Origin: Dyadobacter arcticus
GTDB taxonomy: Bacteria > Bacteroidota > Bacteroidia > Cytophagales > Spirosomataceae
Reading direction: 5' to 3'
Assembly: GCF_011762185.1 (NCBI RefSeq)
Contig: NZ_JAASQJ010000002.1
Location: 744,001 to 808,000, forward strand
Length of the DNA stretch: 64,000 nucleotides
Below the pieces are notes generated by a model. That model was not told where the DNA came from. It searched no databases and saw nothing but the letters and a program-made list of their open reading frames with translations. Below, one piece after another: positions 42,830-51,083 of the stretch. The position numbers and the translations under genes were made by a program. Within the stretch, counting starts at the first letter, position 1. The number at the start of each line of letters is the position of its first letter.

Positions 42830-44200
42830 ATGAAAATAAATAAATTAATTGCAATTCAGTTTTTAGCAGTGTTCTCACTGTCTTTCTGTCTGAATAGCGT
42901 GGGGCAGGGACAGCAGGGAGTAAGCCTGGATAAAATCATCGCGAGAGTCGATAATCACTACATTCTCAATTCGGAGCTGGAAGAAATGTACAACCAGTAC
43001 AAGGCAGAGGGAAGAACAGCTCCCGAGAAATGCCAGCTTCTGGAATCTCTCATCATCAACAAAATGCTTCTTGCAAAGGCTGAGATTGACTCGGTTACGG
43101 TGGAAGACAAAGAAGTGGATGGTGAATTAGATGCGAAAATGGGTTATATGATCCAGCGCTTCGGATCGGAGAAAAATATCGTGGAAGCCTACGGAAAAAG
43201 CATTGATAACCTCAAAGGCGAACTTCGTCAGCAGGTAAAAGAACAGAAAGTCGTCGAGAAAATGCAGCGTACTATTTCGGGCAATGTCAAAATTACACCA
43301 AGCGAGGTGCGCAAATTCTTCAATGCTATTCCAAAAGACAGTTTGCCGTACATACCTTCGGAGGTTGAAATTGGACATATCGTCAAAAAAGGTACTGTAA
43401 CCAGGGAACAAAAAGACAAGCTAAAACAGCAATTACTTGATTTGAAGCAACGCGCGGAGAAAGGCGAAGACTTTGCAACATTGGCCCAGATTTATTCAGA
43501 AGACCTTGGCTCAGCAAAAAACGGTGGTGACTTGAATTTCGCCAAAAGGGGCGCTATGGTTCCGGAATTTGAAGGTGCTGCATTGGCACTCAAACCAGGC
43601 GAAATGTCTGACATTGTCGAGTCCCAGTTTGGTTTTCACCTGATTAAGCTTGTTGAAACCAGAGGTGCAGAATATCACGCCAGGCATATTTTGCTGAGGC
43701 CCGATTATAACAAAGGAACCGATATGACCGAGGCGAAAAGATCCTTAGACAGCCTTCGCAGCCTGATCAAAATAGATACGCTTAAATTCGCGAAGGCGGC
43801 GCTCGATAATTCTGAGGACAAGGAAACTGCCGAAGCCGGCGGCTTGATCCAAGACAGAAATACCGGAATCGCCAGGCTGACACTGGATGCTTCTATGGAT
43901 CCGGCATTGTATTTTGCAATAGATACCATGAAAGTTGGCGATCTCAGCCAGCCGGTATCGTATCGATTAGAGGACGGTAGCAGCGCAATGCGTATCATTT
44001 GGTACAAAAGCAAGTCGGAACCGCATACAGCCAACCTGCGCGACGATTATGAGAAATTGTCTCAGATTGTTTTAAGTAATAAGAGGAATAATGCGTTGGA
44101 AGAATGGTTTAAAAAGGCTCAGGGAGATGTTTTCATTAGCATTGAACCTGAATACCGAAATTGTAAAGTGCTTGGGCTGGCTACCGGGAGTGATATTTAG
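42830..44200 (+). CDS. surA: SurA-type periplasmic peptidyl-prolyl isomerase
   Basis: A 456-residue protein with a signal peptide ending VGQG. It has a SurA N-terminal region (VSLDKIIARVDNHYILNSEL, ESLIINKMLLAKAEID) and two parvulin domains at about 178-280 (EVEIGHIVKK ... FGFHLIKLVETRG) and 281-397 (YHARHILLRPD ... RIIWYKSKS). It chaperones unfolded outer membrane proteins through the periplasm. ATG 42830 is preferred to TTG 42812. It follows the parvulin lipoprotein by 78 bases; both probably serve the same clients. The MoxR gene follows 51 bases later. Confidence 0.9.
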   Translation: MKINKLIAIQFLAVFSLSFCLNSVGQGQQGVSLDKIIARVDNHYILNSELEEMYNQYKAEGRTAPEKCQLLESLIINKMLLAKAEIDSVTVEDKEVDGELDAKMGYMIQRFGSEKNIVEAYGKSIDNLKGELRQQVKEQKVVEKMQRTISGNVKITPSEVRKFFNAIPKDSLPYIPSEVEIGHIVKKGTVTREQKDKLKQQLLDLKQRAEKGEDFATLAQIYSEDLGSAKNGGDLNFAKRGAMVPEFEGAALALKPGEMSDIVESQFGFHLIKLVETRGAEYHARHILLRPDYNKGTDMTEAKRSLDSLRSLIKIDTLKFAKAALDNSEDKETAEAGGLIQDRNTGIARLTLDASMDPALYFAIDTMKVGDLSQPVSYRLEDGSSAMRIIWYKSKSEPHTANLRDDYEKLSQIVLSNKRNNALEEWFKKAQGDVFISIEPEYRNCKVLGLATGSDI

Positions 44201-44251
44201 ATTAAAGCCTGAATGCGCTTGAAGAAGTTAAAAATCTAATCTGACCTATTT

Positions 44252-45214
44252 GTGAAATATTCATCGGACGTGGAAGCTGCGGAAGCTATGAAAGTAGCTT
44301 ATGAAAAAATTCGGAGTGAAATTGGCAATGTGATTATTGGACAGGACGAAGTAGTCAAAAGGTTGTTAACCGCCATTTTCTGTCAGGGACATTGCTTACT
44401 AGTGGGTGTTCCCGGACTTGCCAAAACGCTTCTGATCCAGACCATTGCCTCATCACTTGATCTCGCATTTAACAGGATCCAGTTCACGCCGGACTTAATG
44501 CCTTCCGATATTCTAGGATCTGAAACATTAGACCAGAACCGTAATTTCAAGTTTATAAGAGGTCCCGTTTTCGCAAACATCATCCTTGCTGATGAAATTA
44601 ACAGGACGCCCCCTAAAACGCAATCGGCATTGCTGGAAGCGATGCAGGAATATTCTGTAACCATAGCAGGCGCAAAGCACACGCTGGACAGACCTTTCTT
44701 CGTTCTGGCAACTCAAAACCCCATTGAACAGGAAGGCACCTACCCGCTTCCAGAAGCACAGCTCGACCGTTTTATGTTTATGATCCAACTGGATTATCCT
44801 TCTTATGCAGAGGAAGTAAACATTGTAAAGAGTACAACCAGCGACAGGAGACACCTGGTTCAGAAAGTAGTTTCTGCCGAGGAAATTATGGATTTTCAGC
44901 ATCTGGTGCGCCGCGTGCCTGTTACCGATCATGTGATAGAGTATGCGGTAAAGCTCGTTCATAAGACCCGACCTTTAACCGGCCTTGCTGTAAAGGAAAC
45001 GAACGATTATTTAGAATGGGGCGCAGGCCCACGCGCTTCTCAAGCGCTCATACTCGCAGCGAAGTGTAATGCCCTGTTATCCGGCAAATATTCTCCCGAT
45101 ATCGAAGATGTGAAGGCCGTGGCACTGCCAGTGCTTCGTCACAGGATTATCAGGAACTTCAAGGCGGAGGCGGAAGGAATTTCAGTGGATGATATTATTG
45201 GCCGCCTGGTCTGA
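44252..45214 (+). CDS. MoxR-family AAA+ ATPase
   Basis: A 320-residue AAA+ protein of the MoxR/RavA type, which acts as a chaperone for assembling metal cofactors or surface complexes, usually with a VWA or DUF58 protein. Walker A is GVPGLAKT, Walker B LADEINRTPP, followed by sensor 1 (VLATQNPIEQEGTYPLPEAQ) and the arginine region LDRFMFM. The start is GTG 44252. No DUF58/VWA partner follows: an aldehyde dehydrogenase is next after 16 bases, on the same strand. Position behind two outer-membrane chaperones suggests envelope maintenance. Confidence 0.92.
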   Translation: MKYSSDVEAAEAMKVAYEKIRSEIGNVIIGQDEVVKRLLTAIFCQGHCLLVGVPGLAKTLLIQTIASSLDLAFNRIQFTPDLMPSDILGSETLDQNRNFKFIRGPVFANIILADEINRTPPKTQSALLEAMQEYSVTIAGAKHTLDRPFFVLATQNPIEQEGTYPLPEAQLDRFMFMIQLDYPSYAEEVNIVKSTTSDRRHLVQKVVSAEEIMDFQHLVRRVPVTDHVIEYAVKLVHKTRPLTGLAVKETNDYLEWGAGPRASQALILAAKCNALLSGKYSPDIEDVKAVALPVLRHRIIRNFKAEAEGISVDDIIGRLV

Positions 45215-45230
45215 CAGCATTCAATTTCTT

Positions 45231-46820
45231 ATGGGAATCCAAGGTAAAAATTATATTGGCTACTCTCTTTCTGCGGAAGGGGAACGCACTTTTCAGTCTT
45301 ATATCCCTTCAAAAGACCGTTTTTTACCCGAGGATTTTCGTTGCGCAACCCAATCAGAAGTGAGCCGGGCAATGGCCCTTGCTGAAAATGCTTGTGATGA
45401 ATATTCCTCTGTCTCTGCGTCAAAACGTGCCGATTTTCTGATTGCCATTACGGAGGAAATTACGGCATTAGGAGACGAATTACTGGAAAGGGCACACCTG
45501 GAAACGGGACTTGCAATTGCAAGGCTGCAGGGTGAGCGGGCGCGAACAATCAACCAGCTTACCCAATTCGCCGAATTGCTTCGCGAGGGCTCGTGGATAG
45601 AAGCTTCCATCGATACCGCATTGCCCGACAGAACACCTGTTGCAAAGCCCGATATCCGAAAAATGCTCGTTCCGATCGGACCTGTTATTATTTTTGGTTC
45701 CAGCAATTTTCCTTTCACCTATTCAGTAGCAGGTGTGGATTCGGGGCCAGCGCTAGCGGCTGGAAATCCTATTATTGTAAAGGCGCACTCCGCACATCCG
45801 GGAGTAAGCGACCTGACGGCGCAGGCGGTTGTGAAGGCAGCAAAGAGAACCGCTATGCCTGACGGTGTATTTTCAATGCTATATGATGATGGTTTTGAAG
45901 TAGGAACAGCGCTTGTGAAACATCCGGCCAGTAAGGCTGTTGGTTTCACAGGCTCGTTTAAAGGAGGTATGGCATTGTACAAATTGGCGCAGGAAAGAGA
46001 AGAACCCATTGCTGTTTTCGCAGAAATGGGCAGCGTCAATCCTATCGTCATTTTGCCTGGCTATCTCAAATCAAATGCAGAGGAATTTGGTAAGACCTTG
46101 GCCGCGTCGGTTACGCTCGGCGCCGGGCAGTTTTGTACCAATCCGGGACTTGTATTTGTGACAGAATCGGAAGGATTAGGGGTTTTTGAAGATTCTTATC
46201 AACAGGAAATAGAAAATACCGCATCTGCTACAATGCTGACTGCCGGAATTTGCAAAAATTACAATAAGCTGAAACAGGAAGTTTTCGAACAAGCCAATGT
46301 ATCAGAACTGGCGATTTCAGAGAAGTTATCTGTCGGAGAGAATCAGGCCCAAGCTTCTATTGCCCGGGTTTCGGGGAAGAGTTTCATTGCAAATCCTAAA
46401 CTTCACGAAGAAGTGTTTGGCCCGTTTTCATTGTTGATTGTTTGTGAAGATACCGAAGAATTATTGGAGGCGGTATCTCATTTAAAAGGCCAGCTGACAG
46501 CTACATTAATGGCCCAGGACGAAGAAATAAGCACTTATCCCGGCATTGTGCGGAAGTTGTCGAAGATTTCTGGCCGATTTATTTTGAACGGAGTTCCTAC
46601 CGGCGTGGAGGTTTGTCCATCCATGCATCACGGAGGGCCATTTCCTGCAACTGCTGATGCGCGCTTTACTTCGGTGGGCCGACACTCCATTTTACGTTTC
46701 GTTCGTCCGCAGTCTTATCAGGGCTGGCCGAATTCTTTATTGCCTAATGAGCTCAAAGATTCGAATCCGCTTGGTATCTACCGGCTTATCAACAATGTGC
46801 TAACTCGGAATCAGGTCTGA
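45231..46820 (+). CDS. Aldehyde dehydrogenase (NADP+), ketoglutarate-semialdehyde dehydrogenase-like
   Basis: A 529-residue enzyme oxidising an aldehyde to an acid with NAD(P)+. Catalytic Glu lies in VFAEMGSVNPIVI and catalytic Cys in GAGQFCTNPG; FTGSFKGG is the nucleotide-binding turn, and GPVIIFGSSNFPFTYSVAGVDS is typical of the type III alpha-ketoglutarate semialdehyde dehydrogenases of hydroxyproline or pentose breakdown. No pathway partner lies beside it. ATG 45231 begins MGIQGKNYIG; an ORF extends 14 codons up over the MoxR end. Its last 21 bases overlap the convergent truA. Confidence 0.9.
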   Translation: MGIQGKNYIGYSLSAEGERTFQSYIPSKDRFLPEDFRCATQSEVSRAMALAENACDEYSSVSASKRADFLIAITEEITALGDELLERAHLETGLAIARLQGERARTINQLTQFAELLREGSWIEASIDTALPDRTPVAKPDIRKMLVPIGPVIIFGSSNFPFTYSVAGVDSGPALAAGNPIIVKAHSAHPGVSDLTAQAVVKAAKRTAMPDGVFSMLYDDGFEVGTALVKHPASKAVGFTGSFKGGMALYKLAQEREEPIAVFAEMGSVNPIVILPGYLKSNAEEFGKTLAASVTLGAGQFCTNPGLVFVTESEGLGVFEDSYQQEIENTASATMLTAGICKNYNKLKQEVFEQANVSELAISEKLSVGENQAQASIARVSGKSFIANPKLHEEVFGPFSLLIVCEDTEELLEAVSHLKGQLTATLMAQDEEISTYPGIVRKLSKISGRFILNGVPTGVEVCPSMHHGGPFPATADARFTSVGRHSILRFVRPQSYQGWPNSLLPNELKDSNPLGIYRLINNVLTRNQV

Positions 46821-47549
46821 CGGAAACCCGACTTCCACCAGAAATAAGCCTTCTGCTGGCGCTTGTGCACTAGCTTCCTTTCGATTTTTGGAAAGAATAA
46901 TTTTTTCAAAATCCGCCACCGTTATTTTACCCTTGCCGACTTCAAGCAAAGTACCTACTAATGCTCTTACCATTCCGCGCAAGAAACGGTTGGCCTGAAT
47001 GTGAAAAATCAGCATGTCGCCAGATTCTATCCATTCGGCCTGCGTAATGTTGCACCGAAAGTTGTTCACGCTGGTATGTATCTTGCTAAAACTCTCAAAA
47101 TCAGAATATTCCAGCAAAAGAGACGCTGCTTGGTTCATTAGAGGAATATTGAGATCAGCTTTCAGCAGATAGGCAAGATTGATCAGAAAAGGGTTTTTGT
47201 TACGGGCAATCCGATACTCATATTTCCGATAGGTCGCCGCAAAACGACAATTAATTTCATCCGGAACGGCATAAACACTCCTTACCGCTATATCCCTGGG
47301 AATCACTCCATTCAGCTTATAAATAAGCATATCATAATCGCCAATAGGCTTTTCCAGGTCAAAATGCGCAAATTGTTGTTCGGCATGAACGCCCGTGTCT
47401 GTCCGGCTGCTGCCAGTTAATTCAACAGGGATTCTTAAAACCTTTAGCAGCGCCTCTTCCAATACCTGCTGTACGCCTAATGCATTGTTTTGTTTTTGCC
47501 ATCCATTGTAGGCAGTTCCCCGATAGCTGAATTCCAGAAAATATCGCAT
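46800..47549 (-). CDS. truA: tRNA pseudouridine synthase A
   Basis: A 249-residue enzyme forming pseudouridine at positions 38-40 of the tRNA anticodon arm. The catalytic Asp lies in GSSRTDTGVHAEQQ. FSYRGTAYNGWQKQ and FLRGMVRALVGTLLEVGKG are family signatures. ATG 47549 gives MRYFLEFSYRG; the extra six residues to 47567 are doubtful. It overlaps the aldehyde dehydrogenase end by 21 bases and is divergent from glnS, with starts only about 105 bases apart. Confidence 0.94.
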   Translation of the reverse strand: MRYFLEFSYRGTAYNGWQKQNNALGVQQVLEEALLKVLRIPVELTGSSRTDTGVHAEQQFAHFDLEKPIGDYDMLIYKLNGVIPRDIAVRSVYAVPDEINCRFAATYRKYEYRIARNKNPFLINLAYLLKADLNIPLMNQAASLLLEYSDFESFSKIHTSVNNFRCNITQAEWIESGDMLIFHIQANRFLRGMVRALVGTLLEVGKGKITVADFEKIILSKNRKEASAQAPAEGLFLVEVGFPSDLIPS

Positions 47550-47597
47550 GTCGCAAAAATAAGCCAAACCAGGCAGATTTGCGATTTACAGGTTTGA

Positions 47598-47630
47598 TTG
47601 CGGAATTTGTGCCGAAGAAGGTTAACTTTG
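47598..47630 (+). promoter_or_regulatory. Predicted promoter of glnS
   Basis: TTG (47598-47600), 22 bases, then TAACTTTG (47623-47630). The glnS ATG is 23 bases further. This is the same -7 octamer seen before carB, the DEAD-box helicase, the LuxE-like gene, the parvulin lipoprotein and the MATE gene. Confidence 0.5.
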
Positions 47631-47653
47631 AGATTAGAAAATTTCATTTTAGT

Positions 47654-49327
47654 ATGATTACGGAAGAGAAAAAAGAAGAGAAAAACCTGAATTTTATTGA
47701 GGAGATTGTGGAGGGAGATTTGCAATCAGGAAAATATACTCAGATTATCACACGCTTTCCACCAGAACCCAATGGCTATCTGCATATCGGTCATGCGTCC
47801 AGTATTTGTTTGAATTTTGGCCTAACCAAGAAATTCCAGGGCTATACCAACCTCCGTTTTGACGATACCAATCCGGTAACAGAAGACACCGAATATGTCG
47901 AAAGCATTAAGAATGATATACGTTGGATGGGTTTTGAGTGGGAAAATGAGTTGTATGCTTCCGACTATTTTGATAAGCTCTACGAATTTGCGGTTACCCT
48001 CATTTCGAAAGGTCTTGCTTATGTGGATGACTCCACTTCTGAGGAAATTGCAACATTGAAAGGAACCCCGACAGAACCGGGAAAAGACAGTCCTTACCGC
48101 AACCGCACCGCCGAGGAGAATCTTGTACTTTTTGAAGAGATGAAGAATGGCGCATTCCCGGATGGCAGCCGCACGCTCCGCGCCAAAATAGATATGGCAC
48201 ATATCAATATGCTCATGCGTGACCCCATTCTTTATAGGATCAAACATGCGCATCATCACCGTACTGGTGACAAATGGTGCATTTACCCAATGTACGATTT
48301 CGCCCATGGGCAAAGTGATTCCATTGAAACAGTTACCCACTCAATTTGTACCCTCGAATTTGCGCCGCACCGCGAGTTATACGACTGGTTGATTGAGCAA
48401 TTGGGCATATACCCGTCACAACAATATGAGTTTGCACGCCGCAACCTAAATTACACCGTTACCAGTAAAAGAAAGTTGCTGCGCCTTGTTCAGGAAGGTC
48501 ATGTGAACGGTTGGAACGACCCCAGAATGCCGACGATTAGCGGACTAAGACGCAGAGGCTACACACCGGAAAGTATCCGAGATTTTTGTGAAAGAATAGG
48601 TGTTGCGCGGAGAGAGAACATGATTGACGTGGGCCTGCTTGAATTCTGTGTGAGGGAAGATCTAAATAAAATAGCTTCGCGAAGAATGGTGGTCCTTGAT
48701 CCGGTGAAAGTGTTGATTACCAACTTTCCAGAGGGTGTAACCGAAATGTGCCATAGCGAAAATAATCCTGAGGACATGGGAGCCGGAATGCGTGAAATTC
48801 CTTTTACCAAAGAGATATTTATTGAAAAAGAAGACTTTATGGAAGTTCCCAGCAAAAAATACTTCCGTTTGGCACCAGGAAAAATGGTAAGGCTGAAAGG
48901 CGCTTACATTATTCTATGCAATGACATGATTAAAAATGAAGAGGGTGAAATCACCGAAGTACATTGCTCTTATGTTGAAAACAGCAAAAGCGGACAAGAC
49001 ACGACTGGAATTAATGTGAAGGGAACATTGCATTGGGTTTCAGCATTGCACGCTGCCGAAGTAGAAGTTCGTTTGTATGACCGTCTCTTTTCAGTGGAAG
49101 ATGTTTCTTCGGAAGAGGGTGATTTTCAAGATTATATCAACCCAAAATCCCTGGAAATTATTACTGGCTACGCCGAGCCAGCATTATTGGAAGCAAAAGA
49201 AGGAGAATCTTTTCAATTTTTGAGAAAAGGCTATTTTGCCAAAGATTCTGACAGCAATGCGGCGAGGCTTGTGTTCAACAGGACCGTTACGTTAAGGGAT
49301 AATTGGACGAAGGCTGCTGAGAAATAA
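47654..49327 (+). CDS. glnS: Glutaminyl-tRNA synthetase
   Basis: A 557-residue class I aminoacyl-tRNA synthetase charging tRNA-Gln. The HIGH motif is in RFPPEPNGYLHIGHASS and the KMSKS equivalent is TSKRKLL. Active-site TNLRFDDTNPVTEDTEYV and the anticodon-binding beta-barrels (from about residue 340) are present. ATG 47654 begins MITEEKKEEKNLNFIEEIV, a typical GlnRS start; 25 extra upstream residues overlap the promoter and are rejected. Presence of GlnRS implies that the Gat amidotransferase is not the only source of Gln-tRNA. Confidence 0.97.
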   Translation: MITEEKKEEKNLNFIEEIVEGDLQSGKYTQIITRFPPEPNGYLHIGHASSICLNFGLTKKFQGYTNLRFDDTNPVTEDTEYVESIKNDIRWMGFEWENELYASDYFDKLYEFAVTLISKGLAYVDDSTSEEIATLKGTPTEPGKDSPYRNRTAEENLVLFEEMKNGAFPDGSRTLRAKIDMAHINMLMRDPILYRIKHAHHHRTGDKWCIYPMYDFAHGQSDSIETVTHSICTLEFAPHRELYDWLIEQLGIYPSQQYEFARRNLNYTVTSKRKLLRLVQEGHVNGWNDPRMPTISGLRRRGYTPESIRDFCERIGVARRENMIDVGLLEFCVREDLNKIASRRMVVLDPVKVLITNFPEGVTEMCHSENNPEDMGAGMREIPFTKEIFIEKEDFMEVPSKKYFRLAPGKMVRLKGAYIILCNDMIKNEEGEITEVHCSYVENSKSGQDTTGINVKGTLHWVSALHAAEVEVRLYDRLFSVEDVSSEEGDFQDYINPKSLEIITGYAEPALLEAKEGESFQFLRKGYFAKDSDSNAARLVFNRTVTLRDNWTKAAEK

Positions 49328-49357
49328 ATTTCGCCTTCTAGTAATCACACACTTATC

Positions 49358-49636
49358 ATGATCATTTCCATCCGGCACAAGGGATTATTGAATTATTATC
49401 AGGATGGCAATGGCTCGGGCTTGCCTTCTCAGTATTTAAGAAAGATTAATAGAATCCTTGATCAGTTAGATGCAGTCTCATCGCAGGATGATATCAAACG
49501 GATCGGATCAGGAATTCATAAATTATCGGGAGATATGAGTCAATTTTGGTCAATAAAGATATCGCCGAACTTTTGAATCATATTTCGATTTTCAGATGGC
49601 GATATTTATGACGTTGATTACCTGGACTATCACTAA
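49358..49636 (+). pseudogene. higB: HigB-type toxin gene interrupted by an in-frame TGA
   Basis: The frame reads 72 codons that match the RelE-fold HigB family (MIISIRHKGLLNYYQDG, NRILDQLDAVSSQDD, GIHKLSGDMSQFWSIKISPN), then TGA at 49574-49576, then continues in the same frame for 19 codons (IIFRFSDGDIYDVDYLDYH) to a real TAA at 49634-49636. The full frame has 92 codons, the usual HigB length. HigB proteins have NWRITF-like residues here, so codon 73 probably was Arg CGA changed to TGA. The lost tail carries the conserved Tyr-His end involved in ribosome-dependent mRNA cleavage. The truncated toxin is probably inactive. The antitoxin starts 4 bases after the original stop. Confidence 0.82.
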
Positions 49637-49640
49637 CATT

Positions 49641-49952
49641 ATGATAAAAAGAAACCTGGCGCTAGTTCATCCTGGTGAAATTTTGAAAGAAGAGTATATT
49701 CTTGAGAGAGGGTTGACCATTACTGAGGTCGCTAAGGGGTTGGGAATTACCCGAAAAACCCTTTCCGCAGTGGTTAATGAGCATATGGGTATAAGTCCTG
49801 AATTAGCTGTAAAACTTTCAGAAGCATTTGGAAACACCGCTCAATTCTGGATTAACCTTCAGACAAACTATGAGATGTGGCATGCAGAAATAAAAGTGGA
49901 CCGTTCTGCGATTCAACATTTTTGGAATGATCAAAATTTACAATCAGCTTGA
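49641..49952 (+). CDS. higA: HigA-type antitoxin
   Basis: A 103-residue HTH protein of the HigA/VapI group: LALVHPGEILKEEYILERGL, TITEVAKGLGITRKTLSAVV (the helix-turn-helix) and LSEAFGNTAQFWINLQTNYE. HigA binds and neutralises HigB and represses the operon. The start MIKRNLALVHPGE at 49641 is chosen; the open frame from 49596 overlaps the toxin's 3' end. Spacing to the full-length toxin frame is 4 bases, as in working higBA operons. The antitoxin is intact although its toxin is truncated. Confidence 0.93.
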   Translation: MIKRNLALVHPGEILKEEYILERGLTITEVAKGLGITRKTLSAVVNEHMGISPELAVKLSEAFGNTAQFWINLQTNYEMWHAEIKVDRSAIQHFWNDQNLQSA

Positions 49953-49985
49953 TTTCGGTTTTAATTAGATCGTTTACAAATAAAC

Positions 49986-50016
49986 TTGCGTGCAAAATTG
50001 ACAGCATGTATATTTG
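49986..50016 (+). promoter_or_regulatory. Predicted promoter of the 119-residue unknown gene
   Basis: TTG (49986-49988), 20 bases, then TATATTTG (50009-50016), an exact TAnnTTTG match. The proposed TTG start at 50040 is 23 bases further. Confidence 0.5.
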
Positions 50017-50039
50017 TGTAACAATTTCCACGATTCAAC

Positions 50040-50399
50040 TTGTTGCTGTCAGTGAATACCCCAAACGAATTGTTTAGTACCGCGAAAGGATTTAGCGTAC
50101 AGTGTGACTTGACTTCCAGAGTCATTCTTCAATTCGATGACTTGAACGCTTCTTTCAAGATCAAAGACTTTCTCACGTTCCGTCGTTTTATCAATAGTAT
50201 CGACATTCGTAGCAAATTGTTTGACCTTTCGGATGAATCTGATTTTGAGTTTGTTGAGGCTCCCCAACTCAACATTTATCACAAACTAACTCTTTGTGAA
50301 TTGATCCAGTTGAGAGAACTTGTGAATGGTACCCACTTCGCAATCGAACTCAACTCCCTTCTTCACCAACTTCTTTTCTCCGAATCAGAATCAGTCTAA
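50040..50399 (+). CDS. Small protein of unknown function upstream of ferritin
   Basis: A 119-residue protein with no signal peptide or membrane segment, starting with TTG at 50040 (GTG 50052 is the alternative). It shows a beta-rich first half (GFSVQCDLTSRVILQFDDLNAS) and a helical second half (LCELIQLRELVNGTHFAIELN). I do not recognise the family. A good promoter lies just upstream, so expression is likely. It is followed 108 bases later by ferritin, which has its own promoter; an iron link is possible but unproven. Confidence 0.6.
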   Translation: MLLSVNTPNELFSTAKGFSVQCDLTSRVILQFDDLNASFKIKDFLTFRRFINSIDIRSKLFDLSDESDFEFVEAPQLNIYHKLTLCELIQLRELVNGTHFAIELNSLLHQLLFSESESV

Positions 50400-50446
50400 A
50401 TAGCTCATTCAGATCATATTAGACCAATTCCAAATTTAGATTTAAG

Positions 50447-50477
50447 TTTGGATTCCTAAACTTTCGCATGATATTTG
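50447..50477 (+). promoter_or_regulatory. Predicted promoter of ferritin
   Basis: TTTG (50447-50450), 19 bases, then GATATTTG (50470-50477), one mismatch from TAnnTTTG. The ATG lies 29 bases further. No convincing Fur-box palindrome was seen nearby. Confidence 0.5.
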
Positions 50478-50506
50478 CAATCATTAAATAAATAAAAGCA
50501 AGTACC

Positions 50507-51031
50507 ATGAGAGATCTATTAAGACAAAGAACTTCCCTTAAAGAGGAAATAGAAATACTGTTGAACAATCAGGTTAAAATGGAAGCGGAAGCTTCTGCCA
50601 AATATATGGCCATGGCTTCCTGGTGTGACCGTAATGGTTTCAGGAATAGCGCCAAATACTTTATGAAGCAGTCGGCTGAGGAAAGGGAGCATATGGTGAA
50701 GATTTTTAATTATCTGATGTTTGTTGGCGGAACCGCTGTATCACCAGAGGTTTCGGCTGTAAAGCAGGAATTTCCAACATTCAGAAGCGTATTCGAATCA
50801 GCGCTACAAAATGAAATCGCTGTAACACAATCTATCAACAGGATCGTTACGCAAAGCCGCAAGGAAGAAGACTACGCGACTGAAAACTTCCTTCAATGGT
50901 TTGTAAAAGAGCAGACTGAGGAAGAAGACAATGCACGCCACGCGCTTGAACTTTTTGATATGATTGGCGAAGAAGGTTCTGGCTTGTATATGATTGATAA
51001 GGCAATTTTGAAGATCGGTAAGGATGATTAA
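50507..51031 (+). CDS. ftnA: Bacterial non-heme ferritin
   Basis: A 174-residue ferritin that oxidises Fe(II) and stores it as a mineral in a 24-subunit cage. Ferroxidase ligands can be placed at Glu26/Glu28 region (KMEAEASAKYMAMASW), the EREH motif at 59-62 (Glu and His), Glu in ALQNEIAVTQSI and the QWFVKEQTEEE segment. The typical WCDRNGFRNSAKYFMKQS helix is present. No N-terminal signal. A strong terminator follows. It differs from the exported ferritin-like pair at 29.3-30.8 kb, which belongs to another branch. Confidence 0.95.
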   Translation: MRDLLRQRTSLKEEIEILLNNQVKMEAEASAKYMAMASWCDRNGFRNSAKYFMKQSAEEREHMVKIFNYLMFVGGTAVSPEVSAVKQEFPTFRSVFESALQNEIAVTQSINRIVTQSRKEEDYATENFLQWFVKEQTEEEDNARHALELFDMIGEEGSGLYMIDKAILKIGKDD

Positions 51032-51053
51032 TTCAGGCAATTATTTCAAAATG

Positions 51054-51083
51054 AAGCTGCATCTATCCAGTGCAGCTTTTTTA
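51054..51083 (+). terminator. Intrinsic terminator after ferritin
   Basis: Stem AAGCTGCA (51054-51061) / TGCAGCTT (51071-51078) followed by a T-run, 22 bases after the ferritin stop. Confidence 0.85.

Noticed and set aside
47822-48340. Minus-strand frame of 172 codons
   Set aside because: It is antisense to glnS, whose motifs are certain, and has no recognisable domain.
49574-49576. TGA read as a sense codon (recoding, or an Arg/Trp codon)
   Set aside because: Known Bacteroidota use TGA as a stop, other genes here end in TGA (for example nuoB-type neighbours use normal stops), and no selenocysteine-type structure was looked for successfully. A nonsense mutation is simpler.
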